In this document: piece by piece, positions 42,809 through 54,414 of the stretch
How the letters are laid out: the number at the start of each line of letters is the position of its first letter
Numbering within the stretch: position 1 is the first letter of the stretch
From: Ramularia collo-cygni
Taxonomy: Eukaryota; Ascomycota; Dothideomycetes; Mycosphaerellales; Mycosphaerellaceae
Direction: 5' to 3'
NCBI RefSeq assembly: GCF_900074925.1
Contig: NW_019716264.1
Coordinates: forward strand, 592,626-656,625
Length of the DNA stretch: 64,000 bases
Translations under genes and position numbers: made by a program
The notes under the pieces: model-generated
Databases searched by the model: none
Told to the model about the DNA's origin: nothing
What the model saw: the letters and a program-made list of their open reading frames with translations, nothing else

Positions 42809-45800
42809 ATGGGGGGACGTAGAAAGGGAGGCAAGAAGCAGAATGCTGCACTTTCAACTCCGCAATCCAATCCTTCATCGGCATCTGCAACACCCTCCGT
42901 CAACTCTACCGCAATGGATCAAACAGTCTCTGCGGTGTCCGCTCTCCAGATCAGTAACTCAGCATCCTCGGCATCCACCCAACCAGCCTCTGGCAGTGCC
43001 CCAGCGACCAACAACTCAGCTCCAATCGCAACCACTGCTTCTGCTGCTGGTGCCTCTACCGCACCCCAGGCCGGTGCGCCAATCAGAGCTTCAACAGATC
43101 CAAAGCAAGAGTCGTTGCAAGCAGTTCCACAAATCGGAGAGATGCGTCCTCCAGAAGTCGAAGCACAGCCAAACAACCAAAAAGTGCTCACAAACTACTT
43201 CAAAGTCACTCTGGAAACGAAGAAGCGAGGTGCGCCGGTCTTGCACGAATATCAACTCTCGGGCCTTCTGGTGGCACCTCCAAATGATCTCTCTCGACCA
43301 AAGAAGAAGGTCATGATCAAGCGTTTTATCCAGATGACTCCCATTCTTGCCGCCGCCAATGCTCCGTTCGTGTACAACGGCGAAGGCAGGTTCATTGCGT
43401 GGAGAAATCTCGATCCCAGCAAAGCAATTGGGCAGACCGTCGTCCAGCAGCTCGTTCCCGACTACAATCGCAACCAACAGGGTGTTGTCTCTCAATACCT
43501 GACCATGGATCTTGGCTACGTTCGCACGATCGATCTGAGTGATCTGCAAAACTATGCTCAGGGCCAGAACATGGCGTATCCGGCCAGTGTTGCAGAGGAG
43601 GCGCTGAACATTCTTCTTGGACAGGCGGTCACAGATAGCAACACGGGAGCCATCCAAATTGGCGACAATCATTACTTCTCACCCAATCAGCCATTCGAGC
43701 TAGGGAGTTGGGGTTTGATTGGACTGCGAGGCTACACCAGCCACATCAAAGCACGCCGAGGTGGTTTGTTCTTGAACGTCAACACTGCTTTCAGCGCGTT
43801 CTACAAAGGTAATCCTGTTAGTCAACACATTCAAGACCTCTCGCCAAGCCCCGGTGCTTTTATCGNCAATCAGCGCGGGAGACAGCACCTCATCGGGCTG
43901 CGGGTACGCATCAGATACAATCGCGACAAGCCTGGCGAGGTTGGCTCAACGAAAGATACACCCGAGGGACGCCTCAAAAGCATCACTGGAATTTCCACCA
44001 AGCCTGCAAATGAGATCTTCTTCACCGACAGATTTAATGCCACAGTCTCTGTTTGGCAGCACTTTGAAACGAATCATCCAGCGGANGCAGCCCAGAGCGC
44101 TTCGAAGGGCAGGCAATTTTGCGTCAACACAAGTGGAACCCAACCTGGTCAAGAGTGTTGGTTTTTGTCCGACCAGCTTGATGTTGTTCAGGGCCAGATG
44201 TATCGCAAGACGCTCGATCGTCTCAGCCCAACCTTGACTGCAGCGATGATCAACTTTGCCACTCAGCGGCCTGATGTTAATCAGGGAAACATAGAGTCCG
44301 TGGGAATGGCCGCACTTGGCTTCCAACCACAACACCCAGATCCTGCCCGACTGATCGATGCTGGTGTTCTAGTGGCCAAACGAATGACTCCTGTACCAGT
44401 TCGCTTGATCCCGTCGCCAACAATCAGTTATGGCAGCAATCAGCAGCTCACTCTGAAAACACCCGGCCAGTGGTCAACTCGCAACATGAAGTTCTTGTCC
44501 CAGGATAGGAGTCACTTCAATGGCACTGATGGAGTTGCCTTTTACTGCCCAACGCAGAACCTTGGTCGACCGCAGCTCGGCGGGGCGTACATCCAAGGCT
44601 TTGAGCGCGCGTGGCAGTTGAACTACAACCAGCGCCAGAACATCCGGTTGGGCAATAGATTCCAGCCTTTCCCAGCTCCAGGCCTGAACAGTCTTCCAAG
44701 CGTCACTCAGACAATGCGGGCGAACAAGGCAGGCTTGGTGGTTCTTGCCTTGCCCTCTGCTAATGCTCAGATACGTCCGATGTACGCCAATTTCCGGATT
44801 GTAATGGATCAGATCATTGGCAAGCCATCGCTTGTCTTTTGCGAAGATCGTGCGTTTGGGTCTGTCAAGGCCGGCAGCCCGATCACCGGTGGAGCACTCC
44901 TCCCGTAAGTCCCCTGAGCCCTCATCTGTCCATGTCAGTGCTAACCTTTCAAGTTACTTCGCCAACAACGCGAGTAAGTTGAACACTCGACTCGGAAATA
45001 TGAACCACAGCGCCAGTGGGTACCAAGCATTATCGCCAGGTGGAGTGTGCAACACCCTTGTGCTCGGTGCGGATCTCATTCATCCAAAGGCTACGAGCGC
45101 CGAAGTTTGTCCCACCATCGCTTGCATCGCTGCGAGCATTGATGGCATCTTTGCAAAGTTTCTGGGCTCTGCTCGCCGGCAGGATCCCAGAGTCGAGATC
45201 ATTGACAGCACCAACATGGTTTCAATGGTCACCGAAGCTTTGAAGAATTGGCAGAGCCGGAACGCTGGTCGCTTGCCCGCCAGAATCCTGTACTACCGTG
45301 ACGGTACCGGTGACAGCCAATATGCTGGCATCCTGAGTGAAATCTCTGCAATCAAGACGGCTCACCAAAACGTTGCTGGTCCGCAGGGATCAACAAAAGT
45401 TGTCGTGACAGCTGTCGTCGCTGTCAAGCGACACACCACTCGCTTCTATCCAGTGAAAGGCGGCCAGTCCACACGAACAGGCAACATCATTCCGGGCTCG
45501 GTCATCAACAGAGACATCACTTCACCCTACCACTTCGACTTCTACCTTCAGTCTCATGATGTGGAGAGGGGCTCCGCCAAGGCCACTCTGTACCGAGTGC
45601 TTGAGAATGGCATGCGCTTCTCCGAGGTGGAGATTCAGAATCTTACCAACGCCTTTTGCTACAACTTTTCTCATTCGGCTTCAGCTGTGTCTTATGCTTC
45701 TCCTGCATACTACGCCGACCGCCTTTGCGAGCGTTGCATGCTGTACTTGCGAGAGTTCTTCGACAATGATCCGAGCGTCCAAGGTCTTGCTAACAACGCC

Positions 45801-45902
45801 GCACGCACCACGCTGCTGGATACTGCTTGGGGTCGTGGTGGTCAGGGAGTGGGCCGCAACCCTTGGAATGCGAATTTCAACGACAAGATGTTTTGGATGT
45901 GA
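42809..45902 (+). CDS. Argonaute
   Basis: Exons 42809-44904 and 44954-45902 (ALLP-YFANNA), giving 1014 residues. It starts with a basic MGGRRKGGKKQ and about 100 residues rich in Ser, Ala, Thr and Gln. N and linker domains follow (LTNYFKVTLETKKRG; NGEGRFIAWR), then a PAZ region (NPVSQHIQDLSPS onward), MID, and a full PIWI domain. The slicer tetrad is visible: Asp739 (LVLGADLIHP), the glutamate finger Glu780 (RVEIID), Asp815 (YYRDGTGD) and Asp954 (SPAYYADRL). This D-E-D-D set is the one of budding-yeast Argonaute, whereas animal AGO2 has His last, so cleavage activity is expected. The role is RNA silencing (quelling-type or antiviral) with a small guide RNA. PAZ and MID are divergent, so it may belong to a less studied fungal clade. 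Confidence 0.93.
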
Positions 45903-47383
45903 AGAGTGAAGAGGGTTGGATGGGACGGGATTTGCTTTGGCGTTTGNGACAGATATGCAGAGCACTGACTTGTGTTATGGGAAAGACGTACACCATTGCA
46001 TGTGGAACTACTCCCGGTCAAGAACAAGTTGGATTGAGGCTTTGAGGGCATGTTAACAGAGTATCATATTTAGAGCATTTCAGAACAATATTTAGCATTT
46101 ATTTCATCTTCATCACCAGCACGACAATCTGACATAGCTTCCATGCTCTCAGAATTGGCATCCGCATTCAGGATCAATCGATACAACTATGGAACAATCA
46201 TGACATGGAAATGTGGCATTTGAGTGTAACGTAGGCCTTGGCCGGCCAGTTTGGGAGTTTGAGTATCGGCATGCCACATCAAGCCGACACTGTACCGCAA
46301 CTTCATCTCTTCCATCATCTCTGCTTGCCAGTGATCATTTTACAAAAGAGACCCGAAAGTCACACAAGAAAACACCAATGAAAACCGCAAAAGCAGTTGA
46401 AGATTCAATGAGCTGATCGGTATGCATTCATTCCGCAAGGAGGAGCGACCACGATTGCAAGCCACAAGCGCCGCGTAGCTCTCAGAGGATGGCATTTCGA
46501 TGCCGTATTTATCAGACCGAAAGAAGGTCGCTTTGCGGGCTACAGGAGGTAGACCGGACGGTCCAGGGACCAGAAGAATTGTCAATACCTTACCTTATTG
46601 CAAGCTTGCCGGACCCCGGAGTCTGGACTGGCCTTTGAGGGTCCAACAAGTATATCAATGACGCCCAATCCAGGTCTATTCAAGTCTATGATTCAACTTT
46701 GCCAAAGAGCCTGTCTAGGCAGTCAGAATGGAGTCACAGGAGTTGATAACTGGCATTTCAAGTGTTTCTCTATCTCGGAGATTTGATGAGCGTCCTGGTG
46801 CTCGTCTCCAGCCGTTGCCGTGAGATGCCGGAAATACGCCNTGACAACTTGCCGATATCATCAAGCTCGAGATCTCATAGGTTGGCGCATGGGATCGGAA
46901 GAAGCGGCTCGCCTAAGTGTTGAACCAGGAATAGTGCCACGCGGTCTTTGTCGATATGGTCTCACGGCGTGGACGCAAGTCTGTATAGAGACATACCGAG
47001 GAGCCTGTAAAAGGTACCTGTGAGGCAATCCACGGCAGACNCTCAAACCTGGAGCATCTCTAGATGTCTACACTTTCTCGGCGGAGGGAGAAGCCTCACC
47101 GATACTTCTTCTTATTGATTACGAAGAGAGGCTTGTTATTGAAGCTTATACAGCTAGTAAGTGCTTGACTACTCCTCGGTTATCAAGACCCATGACATCG
47201 ACACTGCCGGTCAAACTCAAAGTCCATGCCTGGCCTGAATAGGCAGCTGGGAAGGATGCTGTACACGTACTCTGCTCGGAAAGAACATCGTATTGACAGT
47301 GTGCGGTGTTTTCCAACTCTTACAACACCAGTTGAATACTTCCAGCTCGCTTTGAGCTCTCTGCAGTAAGGATATCTTGAGAG
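45903..47383. other. Intergenic, nothing identified
   Basis: 1.5 kb without a supported gene. Small frames at 46213-47046 lack coding character and splice logic. Confidence 0.5.
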
Positions 47384-49595
47384 ATGGCTTCAACTGCGAC
47401 AGCTTCCTTCAAGACGGCACCTCGTACGGATGGAGTCGTTGAAGCCACGGCACCTGAGGCGGAAGGCAAGCTATCGACAGATGTTGGTCATGTCGGCTAC
47501 ATTGAGCGCAAGTATGGCCTAGAAGCACGTCTACAACGCGGTGTGACGTTTGAAGAATATCGTCACTGGGCAAAGATTGAACGGCAGATGGAGGTGAGTT
47601 GAGTCAATTTCACAATACTGGGTAGTAGATTGACTTGCTCTCCAGGTTGATGAGAACCGTCTGTACAATTCGGAAAGAGGCCCGAGGACTGTGAAATCGG
47701 TCATCAAAGGTNGCTTCTCCAAGGGCGTTCACCACGAGAATGCAAAGAAGGCAAACCAGATCGTGAATGAGAAAGTCGACCAAAGCTCAGAACAGAGCAG
47801 TGATATCATTCCGGATGCAGCTCCCAACGCAGGAGTGACAGAGACTGAGTGGAGAACTGCTGCTCGAGCGCTTCGGACGGCCAGTTGGGGAACCATCTTC
47901 TATGTGAGTAGGCAAATGTTGTTGCGATCATCAGAGACAGGCTGACGGTTCTTTCCTCTTACAGGTGATGACAACAGACATCCTGGGCTTTCAAAGCACA
48001 CCTTTTGTCTTTTCCTCCGTGGGATTTGGTCCTGGCGCTGCACTGTACATCATTTTCGCCTTGGCAGCTGGTGCCAGCGGCTGGATGATCTGGCGAACCT
48101 TCCTAGGTCTTGACTCGTCTCGATATCCCATGCTCAGTTATGGAGATCCGTTCGTAGGCACCATTCAGACACAGAACGAGTACAACCGCTAACCCAATGC
48201 TAGCTTCTTTCGTTTGTATGGACCGAATGCTCGGCACTTCATCAACGTCACACAATCCATCCAGATGTTCTTCAGCGTGGCCGTCTTGCTACTCGGTCAA
48301 TCTCAGATCTTGTATCAAATCGCTGATAACAAGATCTGCTTCGTCGCTTGTATGATTATCATCATGGTCGTTGGCATGATATCTGGTAGTATTCGCAGTC
48401 TGCAGCGGTTGGGCTGGTTGTGCAATGTGAGCGTCTGGATCAATGTCGTCAGCTTCTTCTTGATGTGGGTGTGTAAAAGTATCTCTTTTGAACCTGATAC
48501 TGATCTTAACCACAGTATCGCCGCCGCATCCCGGCACGCTCCAGAGTACAGCGTTGTCAACAGCCTGACTTTGATCAAAACGCAAGGAAACATCAAGACA
48601 TTTGTAGGCCCTCCTCCGATTGAATACCAACAGCAAAGCAAAAATGAATTTGCTGCCCAATTTAATGGTGTCGACTCCATGGTTTGTACGTATGAAGAAG
48701 AGTATCGACCGGGATTCATCCACTCACAGATTCTCTTAGATTCATACTCCGGCGCGGTGCTGTTCGTTGCCTTTCTAGCGGAGATGCGTCAGCCATTCGA
48801 CTTCTGGAAAGGCATGATTATTGCCCAGACATTCATCTGCGTACTTTACACTGTCTTCGGCGCAGTAGTAAGCTCTCCATCCAGTAATCCTGATCATATA
48901 GACTGACACATACTCAGGTGTACAACTTCTACGGCCAATACTCCTACTCTGCCATCACGCAAGTCTTGCAACCTCACAGTGTTCAAATTGCGGGCAACGC
49001 TCTCAACCTCGTCACTGGGTTCATCGCCATCTGTGAGTAATAAATATCCCACCGTACATGGTGTATATGGTCTAACATTACATCAGTCCTCTACTTCAAC
49101 ATCGGTATGAAGACCGTATACCTCGAAGTCGGCCAGGAGATTCTCGGCCTCCCACCAATCATCACGAAAAAAGGCCGTATACTATGGTACCTAACGGGTC
49201 CTCTATACTGGATTCTCGCATTAGTAGTCGCGGCGTCAGTCCCCAACTTCAATGGAATCGCAAATTTCGTCGGAGGCCTATTCGGGGTGAATTTCACGTA
49301 CTCGCTCCCTGGAATCATGTACGCTGGTTACAAGATCCAGTGTGGCGCGAAACTTGATGGAGAAGGCTTTGATCCTGAGACTGGTGTTACTGTTCGGCAT
49401 GATCGAGGGCTTAAGAGATGGATTCGAGGATATAAGAAGACGATCGTTCCCTCTACCCTGGTTATTATGTTCACTTGTGCTGGATTGGCGTCCTCGGGAA
49501 TGGGCACCTGGGCTGCTATTGAAGGTCTGAAAGCGACACTTGGGCCTGGTGGACAGATTGCTACTTCTTGGAGCTGTACTCTTCTTTCAGGATGA
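47384..49595 (+). CDS. Amino-acid transporter, Aa_trans family
   Basis: Eight exons: 47384-47593, 47646-47903, 47965-48149, 48204-48470, 48516-48685, 48740-48867, 48918-49032, 49087-49595, giving 613 residues in one frame. An unusually long N-terminal tail of about 160 residues (VGYIERKYGLEARLQ; EYRHWAKIERQME) precedes about ten to eleven membrane segments. Family landmarks: TTDILGFQSTPFVFSSVGFGPG in TM1, YPMLSYGDPFFRLYG, MVYSYSGAVLFVAFLAEMR, DFWKGMIIAQTFI, and VYNFYGQY. Members such as Neurospora MTR import neutral or aromatic amino acids with protons. The intron 48471-48515 is 45 nt without stops, so its retention would insert 15 residues. The substrate cannot be told from sequence. Confidence 0.88.
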
Positions 49596-49702
49596 GGGGG
49601 ATCTGGCATGTTGAGTATGCAAATGATCTTACAAATGTGGATCCTTACAATGAGTTCTTTGAAAAGCTTCTTTTCGTGCGTTCGTACATTGCCACATTCA
49701 TT

Positions 49703-50359
49703 CTACAAAGCTCCCTTCTTCCTCAACTCTCTCCACTCATCCTCCAACATACCCATCTTGAATTCCCCCCACCATCTCCCCTGGCTGAAAATGGTATCTC
49801 TCGAGAACCCCTCTCTAGTCTATAATAACAGTCAGCACTCATCTCCAAGGAATTGGCGTAAACGATAGAGCAGAGAAGAAGGAAAACCTACAAACCCCAA
49901 CCGTTCATAAAGCCTCCCAGCCCCCCGATTAAATTCAAAACATCCAATCTCCACACGATGCAACCCAACAGTCATAAACGCATACTCCAAAATCCACCCA
50001 ATAGCCTCACTCCCATACCCTTTCCCCGTAAACTCGGGCAAAATATTAATCCCAATCCCCGCATGTCTATGATGTGCTTTCTGCGCCTCTCTCGAAAGCG
50101 TTATAACGCCTATAGGTTTGGATTTATCGTTTCCTGACCATTTTTCATGCGGGAGACAGATTAGGAGGCCTACGAGTGCTGCTTCGATGTATTCGCGGAA
50201 TTTTTGGATTGCTGCGGTGTTTTGGGGGAGGGGGATGAAGAAGGCTGCGTTGAGGAGATTTTGGGAATTTGAGTTGAGGGTTGCTAGGAAGGGTTCGTCG
50301 GTTGTTTCTACTGCTCGGAAGATGAGTCGGGGGGTTTTCCAGAGGTTTTCGCCGGTCAT
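49703..50359 (-). CDS. GNAT-family N-acetyltransferase
   Basis: Exons 50359-49892 and 49819-49703, giving 194 residues. Reading through the intron gives a slightly shorter product without the family's last strand; splicing the 72-nt intron (GTAGGT donor, TTATAG acceptor) restores it (LGFTREGFSRDTIFSQGRWW, then EFKMGML). Motifs of the RimJ/RimL type are clear: TPRLIFRAV at the start, GIGINILPEFTGKGYGSEAI (acetyl-CoA loop, V/I-x-x-x-x-x-G-K-G-x-G) and FNRGAGRLYERLGF. The gene is convergent with the amino-acid transporter. The acceptor substrate is unknown; small amines or protein N-termini are typical. Confidence 0.85.
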
Positions 50360-50927
50360 GGTTTGGGTGTTGGAGATGGAGATGGAGATAGAGGGATGAG
50401 GTTGTTGGGGGGGGGTGGGGAAAGATTCTTATCGGGTTGTTTGTGGGGATTGTATTTTTCTATTCGATGGGTGACTCATGTGCCGCTGCTGCTGCCGTGG
50501 ATCATGATCCTTCCCGTCGCTCCGGTTGGATGAAGCGAGGAAATACCGTCCACTTATCACTGTGATGCTGGGGGTGTGGTGCAGTTACTGTAGTGTAGGA
50601 TGCGGTGGAGGAAAGTAGTTAGGGTGGTCCCGGTCGTTGAGATCGGAGATCGGAGCCATTTCACCCGGACCGAGTTCAATGACTATCATATCAACAAACG
50701 ACTAGAGTAAGAATCACCGGCATGTGAAGTCGTTCAGAAGATTGTTCAATTTCATGATAACGCTCCCAGTGACAACGCCGTAAACTATGTCAAAACTTGC
50801 ATGTTGTGTTCCCCACCAATAACTCCGTAGAGGGATCAGGAAACATCGCATGCGGCGGATTCCACCGTGACTATATAGTGCTCCATTGACCATTTCCAGG
50901 ATTCGCGGAAGCTGTGACGGGCTTCTG
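50360..50927. other. Intergenic, nothing identified
   Basis: Contains a G-rich run (ttgggggggggtgggg near 50403) upstream of the acetyltransferase gene. No gene. Confidence 0.5.
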
Positions 50928-51644
50928 CTAGAGGAGACCTTCCATAATTTCGTCGTGGTTGAGATGGTAAACAAGATCTGAGTCTGCACGATACCACCTA
51001 TCTCCCCCATCGGATCGCAGGCGGAAGACAAGAACTCTCTTGTTAATGAGAGTGATACCATTTTGGCGTTCCCGCGAATCTGCGATCCACGTCTCCACCA
51101 ATGCAGTATAGCAATGCGAACCCAGGGACCCTCGTAGAATTTCATCTCGCTTCGAAGGGTATTTCCAATCGAGTCGAATGGTACTGATCAGGGTGCGGTA
51201 CTGGTGTTCCAGATTGGACAACCAGTTTCGGAGCGGTTTGACTGCAAAATCTGATAAATGAGGATAGTGCAGTCTGGTTTCTACTCCCGTAGGCAATGGT
51301 GGCGAGTGAGGGGCTTCTGGAGACATGTATTGAAAGATGGTGTCACCGCCATAGTACTCCAGTGCGAACGCGGCACGCATTTTGCGATTCAGCTGGAGCG
51401 CGAGCGGCGGCTTATAAGTCTCGTCGATGTAGATGACGCCATCCTCAGAAGGCTTCTCGGTGATGACGCACTCCAGAATGGAATCTTGGAGCTCCTGTGG
51501 CAGTGTTTGGACGCGCATGTTGAATCTCTCGGTGAGCACGTCTTTCAATTCTTGCTTCAAGGCGTGGATGAGAGCGTCGAGACCGTGAGGTGTCGAAACG
51601 ACGTCGGCGCGTCTCAGTGCAGCGGCGACGTGTGGCAATGTAGC
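50928..51644 (-). CDS. Hypothetical protein with F-box-like segment
   Basis: 238 residues from the ATG at 51644 (MATLPHVAAALRR). The segment LPQELQDSILECVI near residue 47 resembles an F-box-like LPxELxxxIL helix. The rest has charged helices and a KMRAAFALEYYGGDTIF segment of the kind found in many short fungal F-box-like proteins. No leucine-rich or WD repeats follow. An upstream ATG at 51665 adds seven residues. No intron is needed. A role as a ubiquitin-ligase adaptor is possible but unproven. Confidence 0.55.
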   Translation of the reverse strand, partial: ATLPHVAAALRRADVVSTPHGLDALIHALKQELKDVLTERFNMRVQTLPQELQDSILECVITEKPSEDGVIYIDETYKPPLALQLNRKMRAAFALEYYGGDTIFQYMSPEAPHSPPLPTGVETRLHYPHLSDFAVKPLRNWLSNLEHQYRTLISTIRLDWKYPSKRDEILRGSLGSHCYTALVETWIADSRERQNGITLINKRVLVFRLRSDGGDRWYRADSDLVYHLNHDEIMEGLL

Positions 51645-51690
51645 CATGATGAAGGACGCTTGCAATTGGTTGGTGAAGCGTGTGATGCGT

Positions 51691-51705
51691 GCGCGCGCGC
51701 GCGCG
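51691..51705. repeat. Alternating GC tract
   Basis: GCGCGCGCGCGCGCG directly upstream of the F-box-like gene start. Alternating purine-pyrimidine GC can adopt Z-DNA. Confidence 0.95.
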
Positions 51706-51818
51706 TAATGGGCTGAGAAGTTCGTCGATTGTGCGAGATTCCATAAACAGATGGCCTCTGCGAGCCTGGCTGTGTTATGTGACAGACGGCAGCTGATGCC
51801 AGACGGAGGTCGATGTTT

Positions 51819-51898
51819 GGTGTAGGTGATGCTCGGGGGAGGTGATGCTTGGTGGGGGTGGTGCTTGGTGGAGATGATGCTTGGTGGAGGTGATGAAC
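51819..51898. repeat. 16-bp minisatellite, five copies
   Basis: Five imperfect units of GGTGGAGGTGATGCTT lie end to end (51819, 51835, 51851, 51867, 51883), with one to four differences per unit. It is purine/GT-rich and noncoding. Confidence 0.9.
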
Positions 51899-52966
51899 GC
51901 AGTCAACTTGTAGACGAAAAGTTCATCCGCAATGTTAATGTTTGAGAGTGAAGTCAAAATGGAAAGAAACGCGGACCTTGGAAAGACATTCTACTAGCGC
52001 CATTTTCCATGCGACTTCCATGTTCAATGTATTACTTACCGCGTCGAATCTCATAGTCTGGGGCGCGAGACGCACACCTTGAAGCGTTCTACTTACCATG
52101 CCTCAGTCCCAGCTCGCCCGACCACCGACCGCAACCAATGGTGCGTTTGTGCTTGCAATCTCCGCGTTGCATTGCTTCAGATGTAATCTACTCGCCCAGA
52201 GCCTGCAGTTCATCACAAACCAACCTGAGGTGTGCTAATCCAGTTGCATACCGAGCGGAGGCTTGTACCCCCTGTGATGTGCACAATGTTGTCTGCAGCA
52301 AGCTGAGAGGAGATGGTGTGCTGAGTATGTCGTCCTGTATTCCCTGCCGGAGCTTCCCAACCCACTTCCACAGAGCGCGCCAGTCTCGACGAGACTCTCT
52401 ATCGTGTTGGACTTTGGCTTGTTTCGCTTTCGAGAGAGNTGCACTCGTGGGGACTTCGATCGCCTGTATCCAAGACGCGATACGAAAATGACATGTTCAA
52501 AGAGCAAGAAAGTGAGATATGTGCTTGCGTGAAAAGGGAGTGTGCTACGAATTGCTGAAAGTTGGGGCAAGGAGAATGTGTGTTTGATGATGCTTCTTTC
52601 AAGATGAGGTTCTGCTGTGCAAATGCTGTTGTGACTTCGAGAGGGGAGCGGGTAATGTCTTGTGGGTGGNAGTTGTTTTGCGGTCTTGGAGTTGATTGTG
52701 CGGCTTCGTTCGAGCTGCGAATGTTGCGCGTGCAATGTCCCACCATCGAGCATTGATGATGAGAGGAGAGGAGAGATGATGCTCATGGAGATGGAGAAAT
52801 GGATAGAATGATGTGGACCCCTGGCTAAGCGATCCGGAGTTCGGTCCGTCGCCGGGATCCCGATCACATGCAAAACAACAGCACTTCACGAACACTGGCA
52901 TTGGCGAACAATACGTAAATGTAGCAGTCCATCCCGCTATGCTACCTCGATAACACCCCCTTCAAA

Positions 52967-53674
52967 ATGCTCGCATTCCTCGCCTCTCTCCTAGGATTCC
53001 TCTTCATCACCACCACCCTCCTCCTCATCCGCCTCCGCTCAATTCTCCACCGCCGCAAACCCATATCCCGACCCCGAAACTCCCACCCCTCACACCTCCT
53101 AATCGTCCTCGGAAGCGGCGGCCACACAGCAGAAATGATAGCCATGCTGACCCGAGCCACAACCGACCCCAACAACACTTCGCGATTGAATTGGCAAGAC
53201 TTTACACACCGCACATGGGTCATAAGCTCAGGCGACAGCATTTCCGCCCTACGAGCCCAAGAATTTGAAGAAGAAGAATCGCAACAACAATCAAAACCTT
53301 CCTACACGATCAAAACCGTCCCTCGAGCCAGAAAAATCCATCAAAGTCTCCTCTCAACTCCAATATCCTGCTTGAAATGCCTCTTCACATGTGTGAGCAT
53401 TTTAACGGAGAGAGCAGAATTTCCGGATATCATCCTCTGTAATGGTCCTGCTACTGCGACGATTCTGGTCTTTACATCTGTGCTTCTACGATTCTTTAAT
53501 TGGAGGGATTGTCAGAGGGAGGATAAGATGAGAACTGTTTATGTGGAATCTTGGGCACGAGTTAAGAGGTTGAGTTTAAGTGGAAGACTGCTGGAGTGGG
53601 TTGTGGATCGGTTTCTTGTGCAATGGCCTCAACTTGCAGGTGGGAGGAGGGAGTTTGGTGGAGTTTTGGTTTGA
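52967..53674 (+). CDS. alg14: ALG14, UDP-GlcNAc transferase membrane subunit
   Basis: Intronless, 235 residues. Alg14 anchors Alg13 at the ER membrane, and together they add the second GlcNAc to dolichol-PP-GlcNAc in N-glycan assembly. The N-terminal membrane segment (MLAFLASLLGFLFITTTLLLI) is followed by the conserved LLIVLGSGGHTAEM loop, TVPRARKIHQS, DIILCNGPATA, YVESWARVKRLSLSGRLL, and the final DRFLVQWPQL. Length and order match the family. The first ATG sits directly before the membrane anchor. Confidence 0.95.
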   Translation: MLAFLASLLGFLFITTTLLLIRLRSILHRRKPISRPRNSHPSHLLIVLGSGGHTAEMIAMLTRATTDPNNTSRLNWQDFTHRTWVISSGDSISALRAQEFEEEESQQQSKPSYTIKTVPRARKIHQSLLSTPISCLKCLFTCVSILTERAEFPDIILCNGPATATILVFTSVLLRFFNWRDCQREDKMRTVYVESWARVKRLSLSGRLLEWVVDRFLVQWPQLAGGRREFGGVLV

Positions 53675-54414
53675 TTGGGTTTCTGATTGGGGACCTCTCG
53701 TGGATCTTCCGTGATGGAAAACTACATGCTTGGTAGCTTGCGATTAAAGCAAGGAATGGAGGTATCGAAGAGGTTCAAGTTTTACCGAGACAATCCAGGT
53801 CGTAGATGCCTGTATTGTCACATAGTCCCTGTGAACCTCCCGGTTCCCTGATTCATGGACAGGTTACCCTTGCGGCATATTACGGACTCTCCCACAGCCA
53901 TATTGGGTCCTGAGTTGACATCTGAAGCGACCACACCGCCACGAAGATACCAGGAGTATGCCGCGGCCGCTTGTCTGAACGGATCCAAGCTGTTTTGACG
54001 ATAACAATCCCGCCATCACGGTGAAAATGAGGCTCTACACCATCCTTTGGAAAGGCTGGAAACCCTCGACGCGAGCTGCATCTCGCCCCGAGCGATGGCG
54101 CTGCTCGAATGTCGGATTTGTCGCGGAACACTTTCCATCTATTACAGCACAGCATCTGAATACACTCTGGATCGAGCAGCTTTCAAAACAACTTTTATTA
54201 CGATTAAAAACCCCGAAGCTATCATACTAGGTGCAACTGCGCCGTTTTATGCCCACTACACTGCTCAATCCGTACAAAACTCCTTCAGACATTATCATCT
54301 GTATCCGACTCCATGCAAGCCCATCTGTCAACAGAAACCTTCTAACAGCCGCGCCATCAGTTATCCATCATTCATGCAGAACATTCTCATCTTCGTGCGT
54401 TGTCAACATGCTTC
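53675..54414. other. Intergenic, nothing identified
   Basis: Frames between 53880 and 54524 lack motifs and overlap the 3' end of the minus-strand gene. Confidence 0.45.

Larger units (their letters stand above)
51645..52966. other. Intergenic with tandem repeats
   Basis: 1.3 kb without a supported gene. A plus-strand frame at 52138-52491 is Cys- and Ser-rich but shows no family. It includes the GC tract and the 16-bp minisatellite listed separately. Confidence 0.45.

Noticed and set aside
52138..52491. Cys-rich plus frame as a possible small secreted protein
   Set aside because: No signal peptide at its start, irregular cysteine spacing and an N in the frame.
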